Assembly: GCA_019915135.1 (NCBI GenBank)
Contig: JAHLMK010000007.1
Span: 620,001 to 684,000, forward strand
Reading direction: 5' to 3'
DNA length: 64,000 nucleotides
Source: Strobilurus pachycystidiatus
Taxonomy: Eukaryota; Basidiomycota; Agaricomycetes; Agaricales; Physalacriaceae
Position numbers and translations under genes: made by a program. Position 1 is the first letter of the stretch. Every line of letters begins with the position of its first letter. Below are positions 11,518-23,722 of the stretch, piece by piece. Under the pieces are notes generated by a model. It saw nothing but the letters and a program-made list of their open reading frames with translations. It ran no database searches and had not been told where the DNA came from.

Positions 11518-14500
11518 TTACATTCCAGGTCTCCAGCTAGACGGAGGGGCCCCGCCTCGTCGGCCCTTAATGGCGCCACCACTCGGAGTCTTCTGGTGCC
11601 CTTGTCCGTGTGGGCTGGTCTTTGCGGGACTGGCAGGCTGACTGACTGTCCTCGACCTAGGCCCTCCTCTTGATGCGCTTCCTCCCGCTTTGCTCCCACT
11701 GTCCTGTGGAATGGGCGGCATGGGAGGGAAGTATCCCGAGTTCAGCCTAGCCCGACTATCGCCACCGTACGCGCTGCGCGATCCGGATATCCCTCCACCG
11801 TACATCGACTGCGAAGATCCCCATCCTCCGCCATAGTCGCTCCTCGCACCACCCGACGGACCTCCATACATAGACTGTGTACCCCATCCACCTCCACCAC
11901 CACCACCACCATAGACACTTCCCGTACCAGAGAATGCCATGGCCGAACTGCGTTCCCACTCGTCCGCTGCTGCTGCCATAGCTTGCTGTGCTACCGCCAT
12001 CTGATACGCCTGCTTCGCATACATCATCGCCTGCTGATGCGCCGCGAAGAAAGCCGGTTCGCTAGCCGGAGGCATGAACTGGGCGGGACTCAACATTTGA
12101 GCGGGGTTCATCATCTGCGCAGGATTCATCATCTGAGGATTCATCTGCATCATTCCCTGCATGTTCATATTCGTCGGCATGTTCATCATGGGCATGTTCC
12201 ACGCGTTCGGCTGCGCGAACATCGCAGGATTCATACGTCCTTGGTTGATGGGAGTGTCTTCGTCTTCGTCGTCGACTATAGGCCCTCGTCCGTTGACGAC
12301 ATTACCCAGCTTGAACAACGCATTTGAGTAAAATGACACCGTCAAAGAAAGAAAGTATACCTCTATCGAGGCCTTCGCCTCTGTTCTTCTCCGCTCGAGC
12401 TCCTTCCTCTCCTTGTCCTTCTCATTAGTCTCAAAGCTCACACTCCGCTGCTTCGAATGTCCAGTTGCACTACTTGCAATGTCACTACCATCCCTGGGTG
12501 TCAGCGGATGACGACCACTATTTGAATCGCCAGTAGAGCTCGCTGGGCTGGCGAATGGCATCGTAGGCATCATCTGCATCATCGACGTGCTGCGCGCGCG
12601 AGGGTTATTGGAGCCGGCACCAGGACGTAGTCGGGGTACATCTAGATTCGAAGACGCCCCCGGCACAGCGACGCTACTTCGCTGAAGAGGGACATTTTTG
12701 GTGGAGAAGTTGGGCACCGGTCGTGGTCGAGGAACAGCCCCAGATGTTGACGATGTTGCAGTGGTCTGCACGGTGCTACTACGCTGTCTCGGAGGGTCCG
12801 AACGGGACGGAGTACTCGTCGCAGTGTCGCGCTGAGATACGGGAGGGTTCGCAGGCAGTCTACGAGGAAGAGAAGACGACGATGCGGCGGCTGGAAGTGG
12901 AGGGCTGACTGACGTGGAAGAGGACGATGTCGTCGAAGTGCTACCAGAGCTCGCAGTGCTGCTTGTCGTACTATGACTTGCCCCAGGCAACGACCGCGCC
13001 ATCGGAACCGGTACGCGGACTGGCAGAGGGGGCAAGGGCGGCTCTGACCCCGACGAAGAGGTAGTACTCTCCCCGGAAATGGTCACGCTTGCTGATCCCT
13101 TATGCTGAGGGCGGGAAGTAACACTGAATGCTGGGACGGGAGTGCGTCTCTTGATGGGAATGGGCTTGAAGGACGATTTCACCTCGTCTGACTTTTCCGC
13201 CTTCGAATCCCCTTCCTCTTCATCACTGTGATCGCTCTCGCCCGCCTTACTGATGAGTCGAATCCCGCCTCCCAGCATAGACGCCAAATCGTCCATTCCA
13301 TCCCAGGAATCGCTGATACCTCGAGGAGAAGAAGTGTTATCACTGGACGTCCGACGATGCCCAATGGGCCGACTAGACGAGCTCTCCAAGACGATGCTAT
13401 TCAACCTCTGGGTCAAGTCCGCCCTCACGCTGACTGGACTCGCCGTGGTGACACCGGACTCCTTCCTTACCGGTTCCCGCCTTGTGTTAGCCGCAGACAA
13501 CAACTCCTGACTAGACTCTTTGCGTAACGGCACCCGGGGAAAGTATGAGTGCTTGGTCTCAGGTGAAGTCATCTCATCTGGACTGGCCGTCTGCGCAATC
13601 CCCGACAAGGCATCTGAGTCCTTCCTGACCGGAGCCTTCCTCATCGCTAGCTCCGGGCTCTTGCTCGTGACGCTAGTGTCAATCGGGGAGAGTAATCTCG
13701 ACGTCTTTGTGGGAGATCCTGGCGGACTGATGAATCGCGTAGGAGGACTCTTGGACACGACTCCGGCGGAGAGCAGTGTCGAGCCTGGCGTAAACCCAGC
13801 ACTAGGCGAGGAGGAGCCTGTGCTCTTCGGCGGCTGCCCCACAAGCGTCTTGATGTCAATCAGAGGTTTCGAAGCAGTGGAACGATTCGAGCGGTTCGAG
13901 TGATTTGACAATGCACTGCCAGGGCGCCGAGGCGGGACCAATTTTGCCAAAGGTGCGTCATCGTCAGAATCGGACGAGGAATCAGAGTTTGACGCCATAG
14001 TGTTACGGCGCGATTGGCCTAATGAGAGACGTGTCACAAGGGTAAATCGGCTATTTCAGTGTGTTACACACCGGGTCTTATGGTGAGATTTGGAACGGTT
14101 GGTTCTTCCCCAACATGACGCGATGTCCGCGCGCCATCTGTTGATATTGCCATGAGAAACATTGGAAAAGACTCGGGTGAGAACATACCAGCATTGGAAA
14201 CGATACCAGCTGCTCGCTTGGCGGCAGCATTGGGAATCAAAGCGCTGGTAGAGTGGCTAGATCGCTGTCTCTGGACAGAGCGCTGTGTGATTGTCGAGAC
14301 ATCCTCCACCTCGTCATGTCGACTGCCATGGCCCATCTCCGACCGCGTGTTTGAGAGGTACTTCTGATTCCCAGGGCGGCGTTGCGTAACAGTGCTTTTC
14401 CGAGACAAGGTGGGCTCATCCTTCCCATACTCGTCATCGCTCTCCTCCTCCTCCTCCTCGCTCTCATCGCTATCGGACATGTAACGGCTGCTCCTTCTGG

Positions 14501-15404
14501 GCATAGGAGCATGTAGCGGTCTGACGCCGTGCGGGCCCGGAGTGGTGGAATGGATGGACCTGCCATGCGGACTAGGTGCGCGTGTCGGTAGACCATGGGG
14601 ACTTGACGATCGTAAGGAAGGTGCTGGTGACCCAGCAGCGCTTCTTCTAGCCTGAGCCTCACGAAACGCAGCTACGGAAATACGCTGAGCCGAGTCCGAC
14701 GCAGTGCTTGCACCTCGTGGGCGAGGTACGGGCGGCATGGGTGGAGTTAACGACGCAGTTGATGCTGTGGGCGAGGGCGGGCGAACATGTCTGAATGACT
14801 TGAGATTGAATGAGGCAGAGTCGGGGGAGAGTAGGGGCGGTGCGGTGGTAGGCTGTCTGGCCTTTTGAAGGGAGGGCTTTGACGGCGTAGAGTTTGTACT
14901 TTTAGACCAATTGAAGAAAGGCCGTTTCTGGGTGCGAGATGGCGGGGAATCGGGTGTTGTGGCATTAGCCGGCAGAGAACGCGTAGAGAGCGCCTTGTGC
15001 GGATCGCCAAAGGCAGCGAAAGAGGGACGCGGCGCGGGCAGCTCGACCTCGGAGACCGACACGCCGCCTATGCTAGGGCGCGAGTCGCCGTGTCCGTCGT
15101 TCGAAACGGAGACGGTCGATCCTGATCTCTTTTGCCGCCCGAATGGCAGTCGCAGCTTGCTCGACGACGCAACCGGCATGCCCGCGGTCGAATACACACT
15201 GCTCGTGGGCGGCCGGACAGCGTCCTGGGGATGGAGATGACGTCGGCCGTTCGGGCTCGAGGGGAGCGCCTTGTCGGGTCGCACATACTCGGTCGAGGGC
15301 GACTCTGCTGCTGATTCCACACCGGATTCAGTGCTGTGCAGGCTGCGTGCGTCGGCAGCTTTGCCCGCCTTGTTTTTCTTCGAGAACATGCCCAGGAGCG
15401 GCAT
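11518..15404 (-). CDS. large Ser-rich intrinsically disordered protein (1,243 aa)
   Basis: Four exons (15404-14189, 14137-14072, 14018-12361, 12309-11518) join in phase, merging what look like two separate open frames. The protein is almost wholly low complexity. The N-terminal 400 residues are Ser/Pro-rich with basic patches and an acidic DESEEEEEESDDE run. The middle is Ser/Thr/Pro-rich. There is a short charged helix (KDKERKELERRRTEAKASIE) before NVVNGRGP. The tail is Met/Asn/Pro/Gln-rich (repeated MNPAQM) and then Gly/Tyr-rich (SMYGG repeats). Such tails are common in RNA-binding or phase-separating proteins, but no RRM or other domain is seen. The last intron (12310-12360, 51 nt) is a multiple of three and stop-free, so it could also be retained. 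I do not recognise a named family; a conserved agaricomycete protein seems likely. Confidence 0.72.
11886..11912. repeat. CAC/ACC trinucleotide microsatellite in coding sequence
   Basis: On the minus strand this run of CAC/ACC-type triplets encodes the poly-Gly stretch in the Gly/Tyr-rich tail of the large disordered protein. Such tracts are prone to length change. Confidence 0.8.
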
Positions 15405-17694
15405 CTTTCTTGGCGTTGACTTATGACGCTACCGTGGCGGGAGGTATATAGTCTGGAGGATGTTGTTAATGGCGGCGACGACGGCGACAGCAAGAAGCGG
15501 ACGCACCTAGACAGCGCTGTGGGGGGCGCCGGCGTCGAGCAGCACGACGAGCAGATGGAAGTTGGCAATGAGAAGGTCGACGGTCGAGAAAAGACCGTGG
15601 ACCAGGACTGTTTTGGGCCCTGGATGGCTGGCACGCTACTGCACGTGGCTGTACGAGGCCTGTTTGGATGCTGGAAGCTCGGGCCTTTGTTCCAATTATT
15701 GTGCCATGACAGCTGCTGCTTGGCTGGCTGGGCGACACGGAGACACGCCAACACCGCTTGCAGGCTAACCTTCTCCTAAATGCTGCATTTTTTCATTTCG
15801 CTGCTAATACTCGCCGGCACTTTGACGGTCCCTGAACTTTGACGGCCATCTTACTTACTCGCTCCCTGCTGTCTGCCAGACCTCCGTGCTGATGGTCTTC
15901 TCTGAGCCAACGGCGCAGCCATCCCTGGCCATTCGACCGCAACCGTCAATACTTCTTACTGCGTTTCACCCCCGACAATCAGCCATTTTCCACCGGTCTC
16001 TTCAAGCGATGATGATGCCATCTGATATTACCCCGCATCTCCCATCATCTGGTTGTATCACTTCTCTGCGTCATAGCTCGCGGTGCTAATTACTTGCGAC
16101 CAGCAAGCTTCTTTCTACGCCCTCTGAATCACCGTATAATCTGATGATCACGGTTTCCTCGTCGAACGCGCTCAGAATGCTCTCATGGCGTTTCAGTGGA
16201 AAGTCTAGCCCCCCTGGTACACTCCGGTCCATTTCTGGGCTCGGACGGTGGGAGTAAACTTCAGCCGTCCTGCCAAAAAAACTGAAGCCTCGAGGCGACA
16301 TAGAGCAAACTCGCTGTTGGTCATCGGCCAGGTGATTCAACGCGATTCTCTTAGTGTTGATCCATGACTCAGTTACGTTGAAAAGTCATCTATCGGCAGA
16401 CAACATTCAATCGACGAAGTTGGGAAAGCCACTGGCACGAAATGCCGTCTGTGGCGTGACACTGACATGGCATCGGTTACCGGCGACAGTTGAACGACTG
16501 TTCGAGGATTCGAACAGTACTGTGTACAAACCTCGTTTCTGACGCATTCTTTCTTATCCAGAGCGATCTTCAAGGGATCTACAGTTGCGTATCGCCTCTT
16601 CCCCGACTCTGTCTGCGCCGTACTCGCTCAGGCTCATTGTGCCTTTCTCGTTCGGGCCGTACTTGCCAAGTGAATTGTTAGCTCGAGCCTGAGCGATCCG
16701 CATCCGCTGTGCGATCTTCAATCGGGCCAAGTTTCTGCCACTCTCGAAGAGTCGGGGGCAAAGTGTGGCTTTCACCATGAGTATTGCGTTAACTTTTCGT
16801 AGACTAGATTTGGTCAAAGTAGATCGTCATGCGAGATCTATGCGCACTGCGCAGACAAAGCGCTTCGCTTCATTGAACAACGCTGTTCAGCCACCTTCTG
16901 CCACGCGATATTGCCATACCCAGTCATTTCCTGCTATGTTTTACACTCGGGAATGAGGACCATCTCATCCTCCTTCGCAGGTGCAAACTTCCGGCGAGAT
17001 CACAGTGTCCTCAACGTCTCGATCGGTTCGAAAATATTGTCTTGGCTAGTCGACGCCGGCGGACGCTGTCTGGGAATGGATCCAGATGTTCTATGCTACG
17101 AGCTACACGATGAGTAACATTGTGTCTTGTTTCAATGCTGACCTTACGATGACGCCGCCACTTCAAAGCGATTCCGCGGAGGTACTTCATACTCATTTGA
17201 TTGCTTCTCCAGATGGGCGAAATTTGGCCTGGATGGACCCTGTTGCATTGATACATGAACGGGCCAAGGCTGGGCCAAGGATGACCCGAAATGGGCGGCG
17301 GCAGTATACTCTTCTAGTACCTAGAGCTCAGAGAAGAGGTCATTTGCGTATTCGAAAATGTCTAGATGTATATATCTGCATGATATCTCGACTTGCCAGT
17401 GAGCTGCGTCAGAAATCTACTTGCCGATCGCGAAGTGCAGTCAAGCCTTCAATTTTGCCATGAGGGCGCGAGTCGGCACATGCCGCTTTAGGTCCGGGCG
17501 CTTGGCGGGCGTCGCACCGACGAAATGCCTTTTCTGCTTCGGCACAAGTGCATCGTCATTGCCGGCGGCAGTTCATAGGTTTGAACCCCTACGATCATCA
17601 GCAGCGTCCCAGACTTGACTACCACCTGCTACCACCTTCGCTGCATTGTCAAGCAGTACCTCGTGACACATACTGCGCAGCTCTTTCTCCAGCG
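15405..17694. other. 2.3-kb gene-poor interval
   Basis: The left part should be the promoter of the minus-strand disordered protein and the right part that of the Zn2Cys6 factor. Open frames inside it (for example 16340-16086 minus, 84 codons; 17086-17463 plus, 125 codons) show no domain, no codon-phase-compatible neighbours and no family likeness. I call nothing here. Confidence 0.45.
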
Positions 17695-20606
17695 ATGTCG
17701 GACGCAGGGACATCGGCGTCCTCCTCCCCCCAGTAAATCCCAATGCTCCTCGCGGTTACGCGACTTTAATGATACATGTCCTACTTGCAGACCTCTGAAA
17801 CCACACCAGAAGAAACAGAGACTCTCCGGGTCATGCGATGTCTGCCGAAGGAGGAAAGGTGCGTCCCCGTCGAACCCAATCTACGTGTCGATGTTGATCA
17901 TTGTCAGTGAAATGTGTGTTACGTTCGTGTATCATAGGCTCATAACGGTACTGATCGAGTGAAGGTGACAGCCAGAAATTTCCGGACGGTCAGTGCACGA
18001 CCTGTAGGACACACCAGGTCTCCTGCACCCATGAAGTTCCGACAAAGGTCCGCCGTGGCATTATCATCAGCATAACACTTGTTCTGACGGCTAACAACAG
18101 AGACCCGGAGTCAAGCAATTGTGAGTCTCAACGGCTGCGCTACTCGAAACTATACATAAATCAGCTCGCGGCAGATCACGATGCTGAATCGACGGGTCAA
18201 AGAACTTGAGGACGCGTTGAAGGAGAGTCAAGGGTACGAGCCCATTCGCTCTACTTGAGACGCCGCCGATGAAAACCTTTCATCAGAAAGAATTCATCGT
18301 CTTCTGCTAAACTCGCATCAGATGCGGATCCCGTGGCTGACATGACCGCTGTTCATGAACATGCCGCGGCCGTCGACTCAGAACAAACCGATCTGGCGTA
18401 TATCAAAATGGTCCACGACATGAGGAAGTTTTCTATCGCCAGCAATGGATGGACACATCGTTTCTTCGGACCTTCGAGCAACGTTTATTTTTTGCGCCAG
18501 ATGATGAGCTTGCGAGGTGATGGTTCGGATGCGTACGCAAACAAAACGGTGCGGAAGTCCCTGCATCCTGTGTGTACTTTCTTTTGTTTCCGTCGGAACT
18601 CTTCGCTGATGGTCTGCAGTGGGAAGAGGAAACTGTGAAACGACCAACCCTTACCTTTCCACCTTCCGATCTTTTGTGTACCCTCATTGACATATTCTTC
18701 ACATACCGACCCCTCTACCTCTGCGTACTACATGAACCGGCCTTCAAAAGGGACGTCGCTGAGGGCGTGCATATACTTGATCCAGTTTTTGGAGCTGTGG
18801 TCTTGATGGTATGCGCTATTGCGTCGCGCGCCTGTTCGGACCCAAGAGTCATGCTTGAAGGGGCTTCAGAACATTCCGCTGGGTGGAAATACGCCGAGCA
18901 GACGATATGTCGAAGCTCCCTCTTTGCCCCGGCAAGTCTCTATGATATCCAGTACTGCTGTGTAAGTGGCCCGCCCACCTTAGCTGATATTGCAAGCTCA
19001 CTGCGTACTTCAGCTCTTGTCTGAATATATGCTGGGGTCTTCTAACCCCCAAGCGGCGTGGGAGACCATCGGGCTTGGAATGCGGTTCGCGGTAGAGTTA
19101 GGCTTGCATAGACATCGAGATGACAAGATATCGGCCCAGTCGGAGCTCAGGAAGCGCGTCTGGTGGACAATCTTCATGTTCGATCGCAGCGTCAGTCTCT
19201 ATCACGGCCGACCAATTAGTATACCAGATGACGAGTGCGTGGTCTCTGAGTTGCATTGCTTATTCTCTGCATACTGAATTGGTTACCAGATATGACACCG
19301 AGTACCCAATCGCGTGCGACGATGAGTTTTGGGAGACTGGCGATCCTGATACCGCCTTCAAGCAACCGGAAGGGGTATCATCGCGAATGGAAGGCTTCAT
19401 CGCCCTGATCAAGCTGACCCAAATCAAGTCTTTCGCCCTTCGCACCGTGTTCAATGGTATTCGCAAGTCCAAGGAAGCAGCAAAGAATTCGAATTGGATT
19501 GAGAATCACATCGCCCTTCTGGATTCTATGCTCAATTCGTGGTTCAACTCTGCCGTTCCTTCTCATTGTGAGTGGTGTCCCTGTAACTCCTCATTTAGCC
19601 TCGTGAGTAATGTCTGTTCAGTGCGCTGGGACGGAGATGTGCGCCCGAATGCATTCATCGGCCAGTCATCGGAACTGTTCGTGATGTATTATGACCTTCA
19701 GATTTCTATTCACCGACCGTTTGTCTACACGTCTTCGACAATCGCCTTGCCGTCGTTGGCAATCTGTACGAATGCTGCCAGGTCGTTGGTTCGCCTTCTG
19801 GACCTGCGCATACAGTTGGGGCTTATGTTGAACACACTTGTCGGCGTATGATTTCGTCCTACCGGTCGGGACGCCATGCTTATCTGTTCACTAGGTGACT
19901 TCCTTCGCGGCTGGGAGTGCAGTCGTCATGAATATGTGGCAAGCCCATCGGAATGGGCGACCTCTCGCTGAAAGAGACATAAAAGACCTCGAGATTGTCA
20001 TGAATGCCTTAAAAACGATGGCATCCAAGTGAGCTCCAGCTTCGTGTGATTCGACCTTTTTTGATGTACCCATTCAGGTTTCACGCGTGCACCTATCTCA
20101 TGTGCGCCTTTGTCTTCTTGCCTGGACATGGACTAATCGATTACCAAGTCATGCTTTACAGGCAGTCTCCAGAGGACTCCCTGTGGACATCGATAGAGGG
20201 CTGACGCCTCATTCATGTCTCGGTCACGACCGCGCCGCGAAGGGGATTCCGTCTGGCTATCTGACCGACCCTGCTGTCCCAGACACGTTACCAGTATTGG
20301 ACTTTTCTCAATCTGGGATGGAATCTTTCGGCGTCATGCAGACAGAGTCGAATGATATGACACACTGGAATGGGTATCCGCAGGCCGATATGTCGTTGCT
20401 GGAGGAGATGAGCTCCTGGCTAGTAGGCCAGTCAGCTCCAGTGACAGAAAATGAACCGTTGTCGCATCCAATGTAGGATAAGCCAATTTGCGTCTACCAG
20501 CTTTCACTGACGTGTTATGTTCTGCAGTACGAGGTACGAAGAGTGGAGTGGTATCCTGGCAGCTGAGTATTTCGCCGATGGTATGGACGTCGGAGGTTTG
20601 GTTTAG
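17695..20606 (+). CDS. fungal-specific Zn(II)2Cys6 transcription factor
   Basis: This nuclear DNA-binding regulator has an N-terminal binuclear zinc cluster and a C-terminal fungal_trans (middle homology) domain. Fifteen exons close in phase to 730 aa: 17695-17732, 17791-17858, 17908-17913, 17965-18047, 18101-18120, 18165-18233, 18287-18569, 18620-18961, 19014-19234, 19290-19567, 19622-19845, 19895-20028, 20078-20101, 20149-20472, 20528-20606. The cluster reads CDVCRRRKVKC, then CTTC and C, only if the 6-nt third exon is included. A short linker leads to a coiled coil (SRQITMLNRRVKELEDALKE). The regulatory domain shows FFGPSS, WETIGLGMRFAVELGLHRHR, KRVWWTIFMFDRSVS and GRPISIPDDEYDTEYP, all typical of the family. 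Target genes are unknown. The last two exons are the least certain. Confidence 0.88.
17908..17913 (+). other. candidate 6-nt microexon in Zn2Cys6 domain
   Basis: The six bases TGAAAT lie between an acceptor (ATTGTCAG) and a donor (GTGTGT). The flanking introns would be 49 and 51 nt, the usual size in this gene. Joined to the flanking G and GT they encode V-K-C, giving the canonical third cysteine of the zinc cluster. Without them the junction reads K-G-D and lacks that cysteine. Confidence 0.7.
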
Positions 20607-20898
20607 GTTATCATGCCGACTCAGAGACGCGATAATTGTATGTAAAATGTATTGTGATACACGGTATATAGACTTCATCGGGCCGCGACAAAGGACGCGA
20701 CCGTGACTTGTATTTGACTTTTACAACGGCTTACAACACTACTAACCCACGCCTGACCGTATGGTCTCCTTCATCAGTTCCACGCCAGACGACTGCCTGA
20801 AGTTGGTCACCCGATGTGTTTTGGAAGACCAACAGTTTCGTGTACATTCATTTAACGTAGTCTAGGTAGCTTTATGTGTTTCAATCATCATCTGGTCA

Positions 20899-22186
20899 GT
20901 CCCATCCCTCAGGAATACACTCAATCTCCACCTCGTGATTTAATTTCCTCCCGACTTGACTGCATACCCACTGCTGCGTGCGCGACAGCTCTCTCTTCTT
21001 CGCGGACCTGATGATTAACTTCTCCAAGCCTGAATGATTCGGCCTATTGAGGATTGAGATGATTGCGCCTAGATTGATCATATCAAAATATAATGCCACT
21101 TCCATTGATAACAACTCGAAACAGATTTCTTTGACCGTAGTCGTGGTAATTAGCCCGAGTATGCGAGAAACGCTGTTGACAGTAGTTTGCCTTTGATCAG
21201 GTTCACCATATACCTGGAACCGTATTGTCTGCAAGTTCGAAAGAGTTGTCAAGTTCATGTCAGCAGGAGCCGAATCTCGATGGGCCGACGATATGGGGTC
21301 GTTTTCAGCGATCTGCTCAACTGTCATCATATCAGTGGCTGTTAGACGGTGGTGGGAGAGGGGGACATGCCTGAGCTGGATACAGAATCGGCAAGGAACG
21401 CCAGGGACAATGAAGTGAGCGATGGTCCGATATCGTGAAGAAATTGAATGACATGAGGGGCGAAATCAGCATGGATGCTGCCTAGGTGGACTGTTTGTCT
21501 AGCATTCGTAGCGCCAGAAATCCAACACAAGAAGAGCGGGTTGAACACAACTGAAGTCCCATTGCCCTGCAATTGAAAGTTCCCCAATTTGTGGGAAGGC
21601 GATGGTACTCGCATGAGAGCCACAGCATCGTCTCTCCGAGTCCCAAACGCTCACAAATGAGCAATTTCAAGGGTTTCTGAATTGACACAGCGGGAGATAG
21701 CCTCAGCGACTTGGATGGGATTAGAGAACTGGGATTGCGAAATGCGAAGCCTCTTCAGTTTCGGTCCGAAGAGTGGAAGGGCGTGAACAACCCATTCCCT
21801 GTTGGATAGATAGGGGAAGAGCGCAAAAATATGAAGAGATTTTCGACGTTAGGCAGGAGGGCAAGGTGAGGGAGAGCTTTGTTGAGCCAATCGTTTTCGT
21901 GGAGATATAGGGAGAAGATGAACGGGCGAAACGTGCAGAGCGGATGTTCCACAAGTGGTATGAACCCACTGGCATTGTGGTAACGCAACGTAGTGGAACG
22001 AAAGGTGTGCAGTCGGCTACGAGGAAGCCATGCACGACAAACCAAGGCACAAGTGAGGATGACTTTGATTGGAGGGACGTCAGGTCGAGGGTACATTTGC
22101 TGGTGAGCTGTATGTGCCGTCACGTCAAGCTGGTGGACATGATCTATAATCATGTCGCATATTTCGGGGGGTAGGACGTCTGACAT
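20899..22186 (-). pseudogene. F-box protein paralogue, apparently broken
   Basis: This copy parallels the intact F-box gene at 22476-23722. It begins MSDVLPPEICDMIIDHVHQLD, an F-box-like start, and later matches segment by segment (LLPNVENL; LFGPKLKRL; LQGNG; FLCWISGATNARQT; HDIGPSLTSLSLAF; ILNRPNHSGLEKL; WVCSQVGRKLNHEVEIEC). Two lesions separate the blocks. A frameshift lies near 21830-21860, between NVENLFIF and EWVVHALPLFGP. An in-frame TGA sits at 21651-21653, where the paralogue has coding sequence. No GT-AG intron was found that repairs both. The last intron (21321-21370) uses a GC donor. An intact F-box protein of this kind would recruit substrates to an SCF ubiquitin ligase. Sequencing error could mimic one lesion, but two make true decay more likely. 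Confidence 0.65.
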
Positions 22187-22475
22187 AGATGGCGGTGTGG
22201 TCGAACGTTGAACCCGGAGTCCGGAACGGCAAAAGGCTGACAGGATGGCGGCTGGCGACGGCGAAGCATAAGCGGATCCTACTTAGTAACTTATGCATAT
22301 GGCTTACTCTTCTGATTGTCAACTGACGAGGCTGCTACTGTGCATTCAATGTATAGACAACAATGTGCACAAAGGGCCAACGTTATCTATCAGATCTCTT
22401 CGTCCGATGGCAATAGTACAGATACTTAGTCTGTCCGTGTATGTCGTATGCTACGTAGTGCTGCTAATGTCGCAT

Positions 22476-23722
22476 CTATTCTTCGGGAAAACACTCAATC
22501 TCCACCTCATGGTCCAATTTCGACCCAACGTGCTCGCACACCCAAACCTGCATCTGTGACAGCTCTGTAATCTTCACACGTCTGACGCTCAGCCTCCTCA
22601 AGCCCAAGAAATTGGGCCTATTGAGTATCGAGGTGATTGCTCCCCAATTGAACATCTCGAAATCAGCCGCCACCTCCATCGGTGGTACCATAAAAGATAT
22701 TTCCATGACCGTGGTTGTAGTGATCTGCGCGAGAACGCGAAAGACGCTGTCAACAGTAAATCCTTCTCGGGCAGGCCTTCCATGAATCCTGAACTCTATG
22801 TTTTGCAAATTTGTGAGAGACTTGAGGTCAGCAATCGTCGCTGAAATGAAATCACCTCAGTTGCTGCAGAGCATAATCAAACAGGAGACATACCTCCATC
22901 GTCCGGTTGGCTGAACGCAAACGTGGTGGTGAACCCCAACGCTAAAGAGGTGACGGACGGTCCGATATCTCGAAGAAACCGCATGACACGAGGGATGGCA
23001 GCAGCAGCGATGCTGTCTATATCGAGCGTCTTCCTGGGATTTGAAGCGCGAGAGATCCAGCGCAGAAAGCTCGGATTGAATGCCACCCCATGACCTTGCA
23101 GCTTGACTCGCTCCAGCGTCCGGGGTGGCGGTGGCACTCCAATTTTGACCGTGGCGTCTAGTCCCGTTTCACAGCTTTGCACCGACAAGCTTTCCAGGTT
23201 GACACATTTGTGGATGAGCTTGGCAACATGGGCGGCATTAGAGAAATGGGTGTACTTGAGGTCAAGAATCTTGAGTCTCGGTCCGAAGAGTGAAGCTCGA
23301 TTGGTCCATTCATCGTCCGGGGGACACTGCAAGTGATCATGGGATATGGAGAGGCTTTCAACGTTAGGAAGAAAGGTAACGTTGTGAAAATTGTCGTTCA
23401 GCCAGTCGAGGGTCCCCGATGATGTCGAGAACTCGATACGAAGCGACAGAATGAATGCACGAAATGTGCACTGTGGATGGGTCACGAGTGCTGCAAAAGC
23501 GCCACAATGAATCGGCCCTTTCAAGGTAGTCTGGCGGAAAGTGTGTAGTCGACTCCAAGGGAGCCACGCTCGGGAGACCAATGCACATGTGAGAATACCT
23601 CTGGCGGGAGGTTCAAAGGGTCGGGGGCGCTTTTCCCGGTGAGCTGTATATGCCCTATCGTCGAGTTGGCTGACATGATCTAGGATCAGGTCGAGTATTT
23701 CGGGGGGTAGGACGTCAGACAT
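22476..23722 (-). CDS. F-box-like/LRR-like protein
   Basis: Two exons (23722-22894 and 22840-22476, with a 53-nt intron) give 397 aa. The first 60 residues read as an F-box-like motif: LPPEILDLILDHVSQL followed by ILTCALVSRAWLPWSRLHTF. The rest has irregular leucine-rich segments (LFGPRLKILDL, CVNLESLSVQ, GPSVTSLALGF, LGLRRLSVR), as in the many agaricomycete F-box proteins of unknown target. Such proteins are usually substrate receptors of Skp1-Cullin-F-box E3 ligases. I chose ATG 23722 because the broken tandem copy next door has the same start (MSDVLPPEI); the open frame extends upstream to an in-frame start at 23893 without homology. The two copies are about 290 bp apart in the same direction, indicating a local duplication. 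Confidence 0.8.

Noticed and set aside
15068..15754. 228-codon minus-strand frame overlapping the start of the large disordered protein
   Set aside because: It is another frame of the same GC-rich coding sequence plus its leader; it is Arg/Ser-rich and shows no domain.
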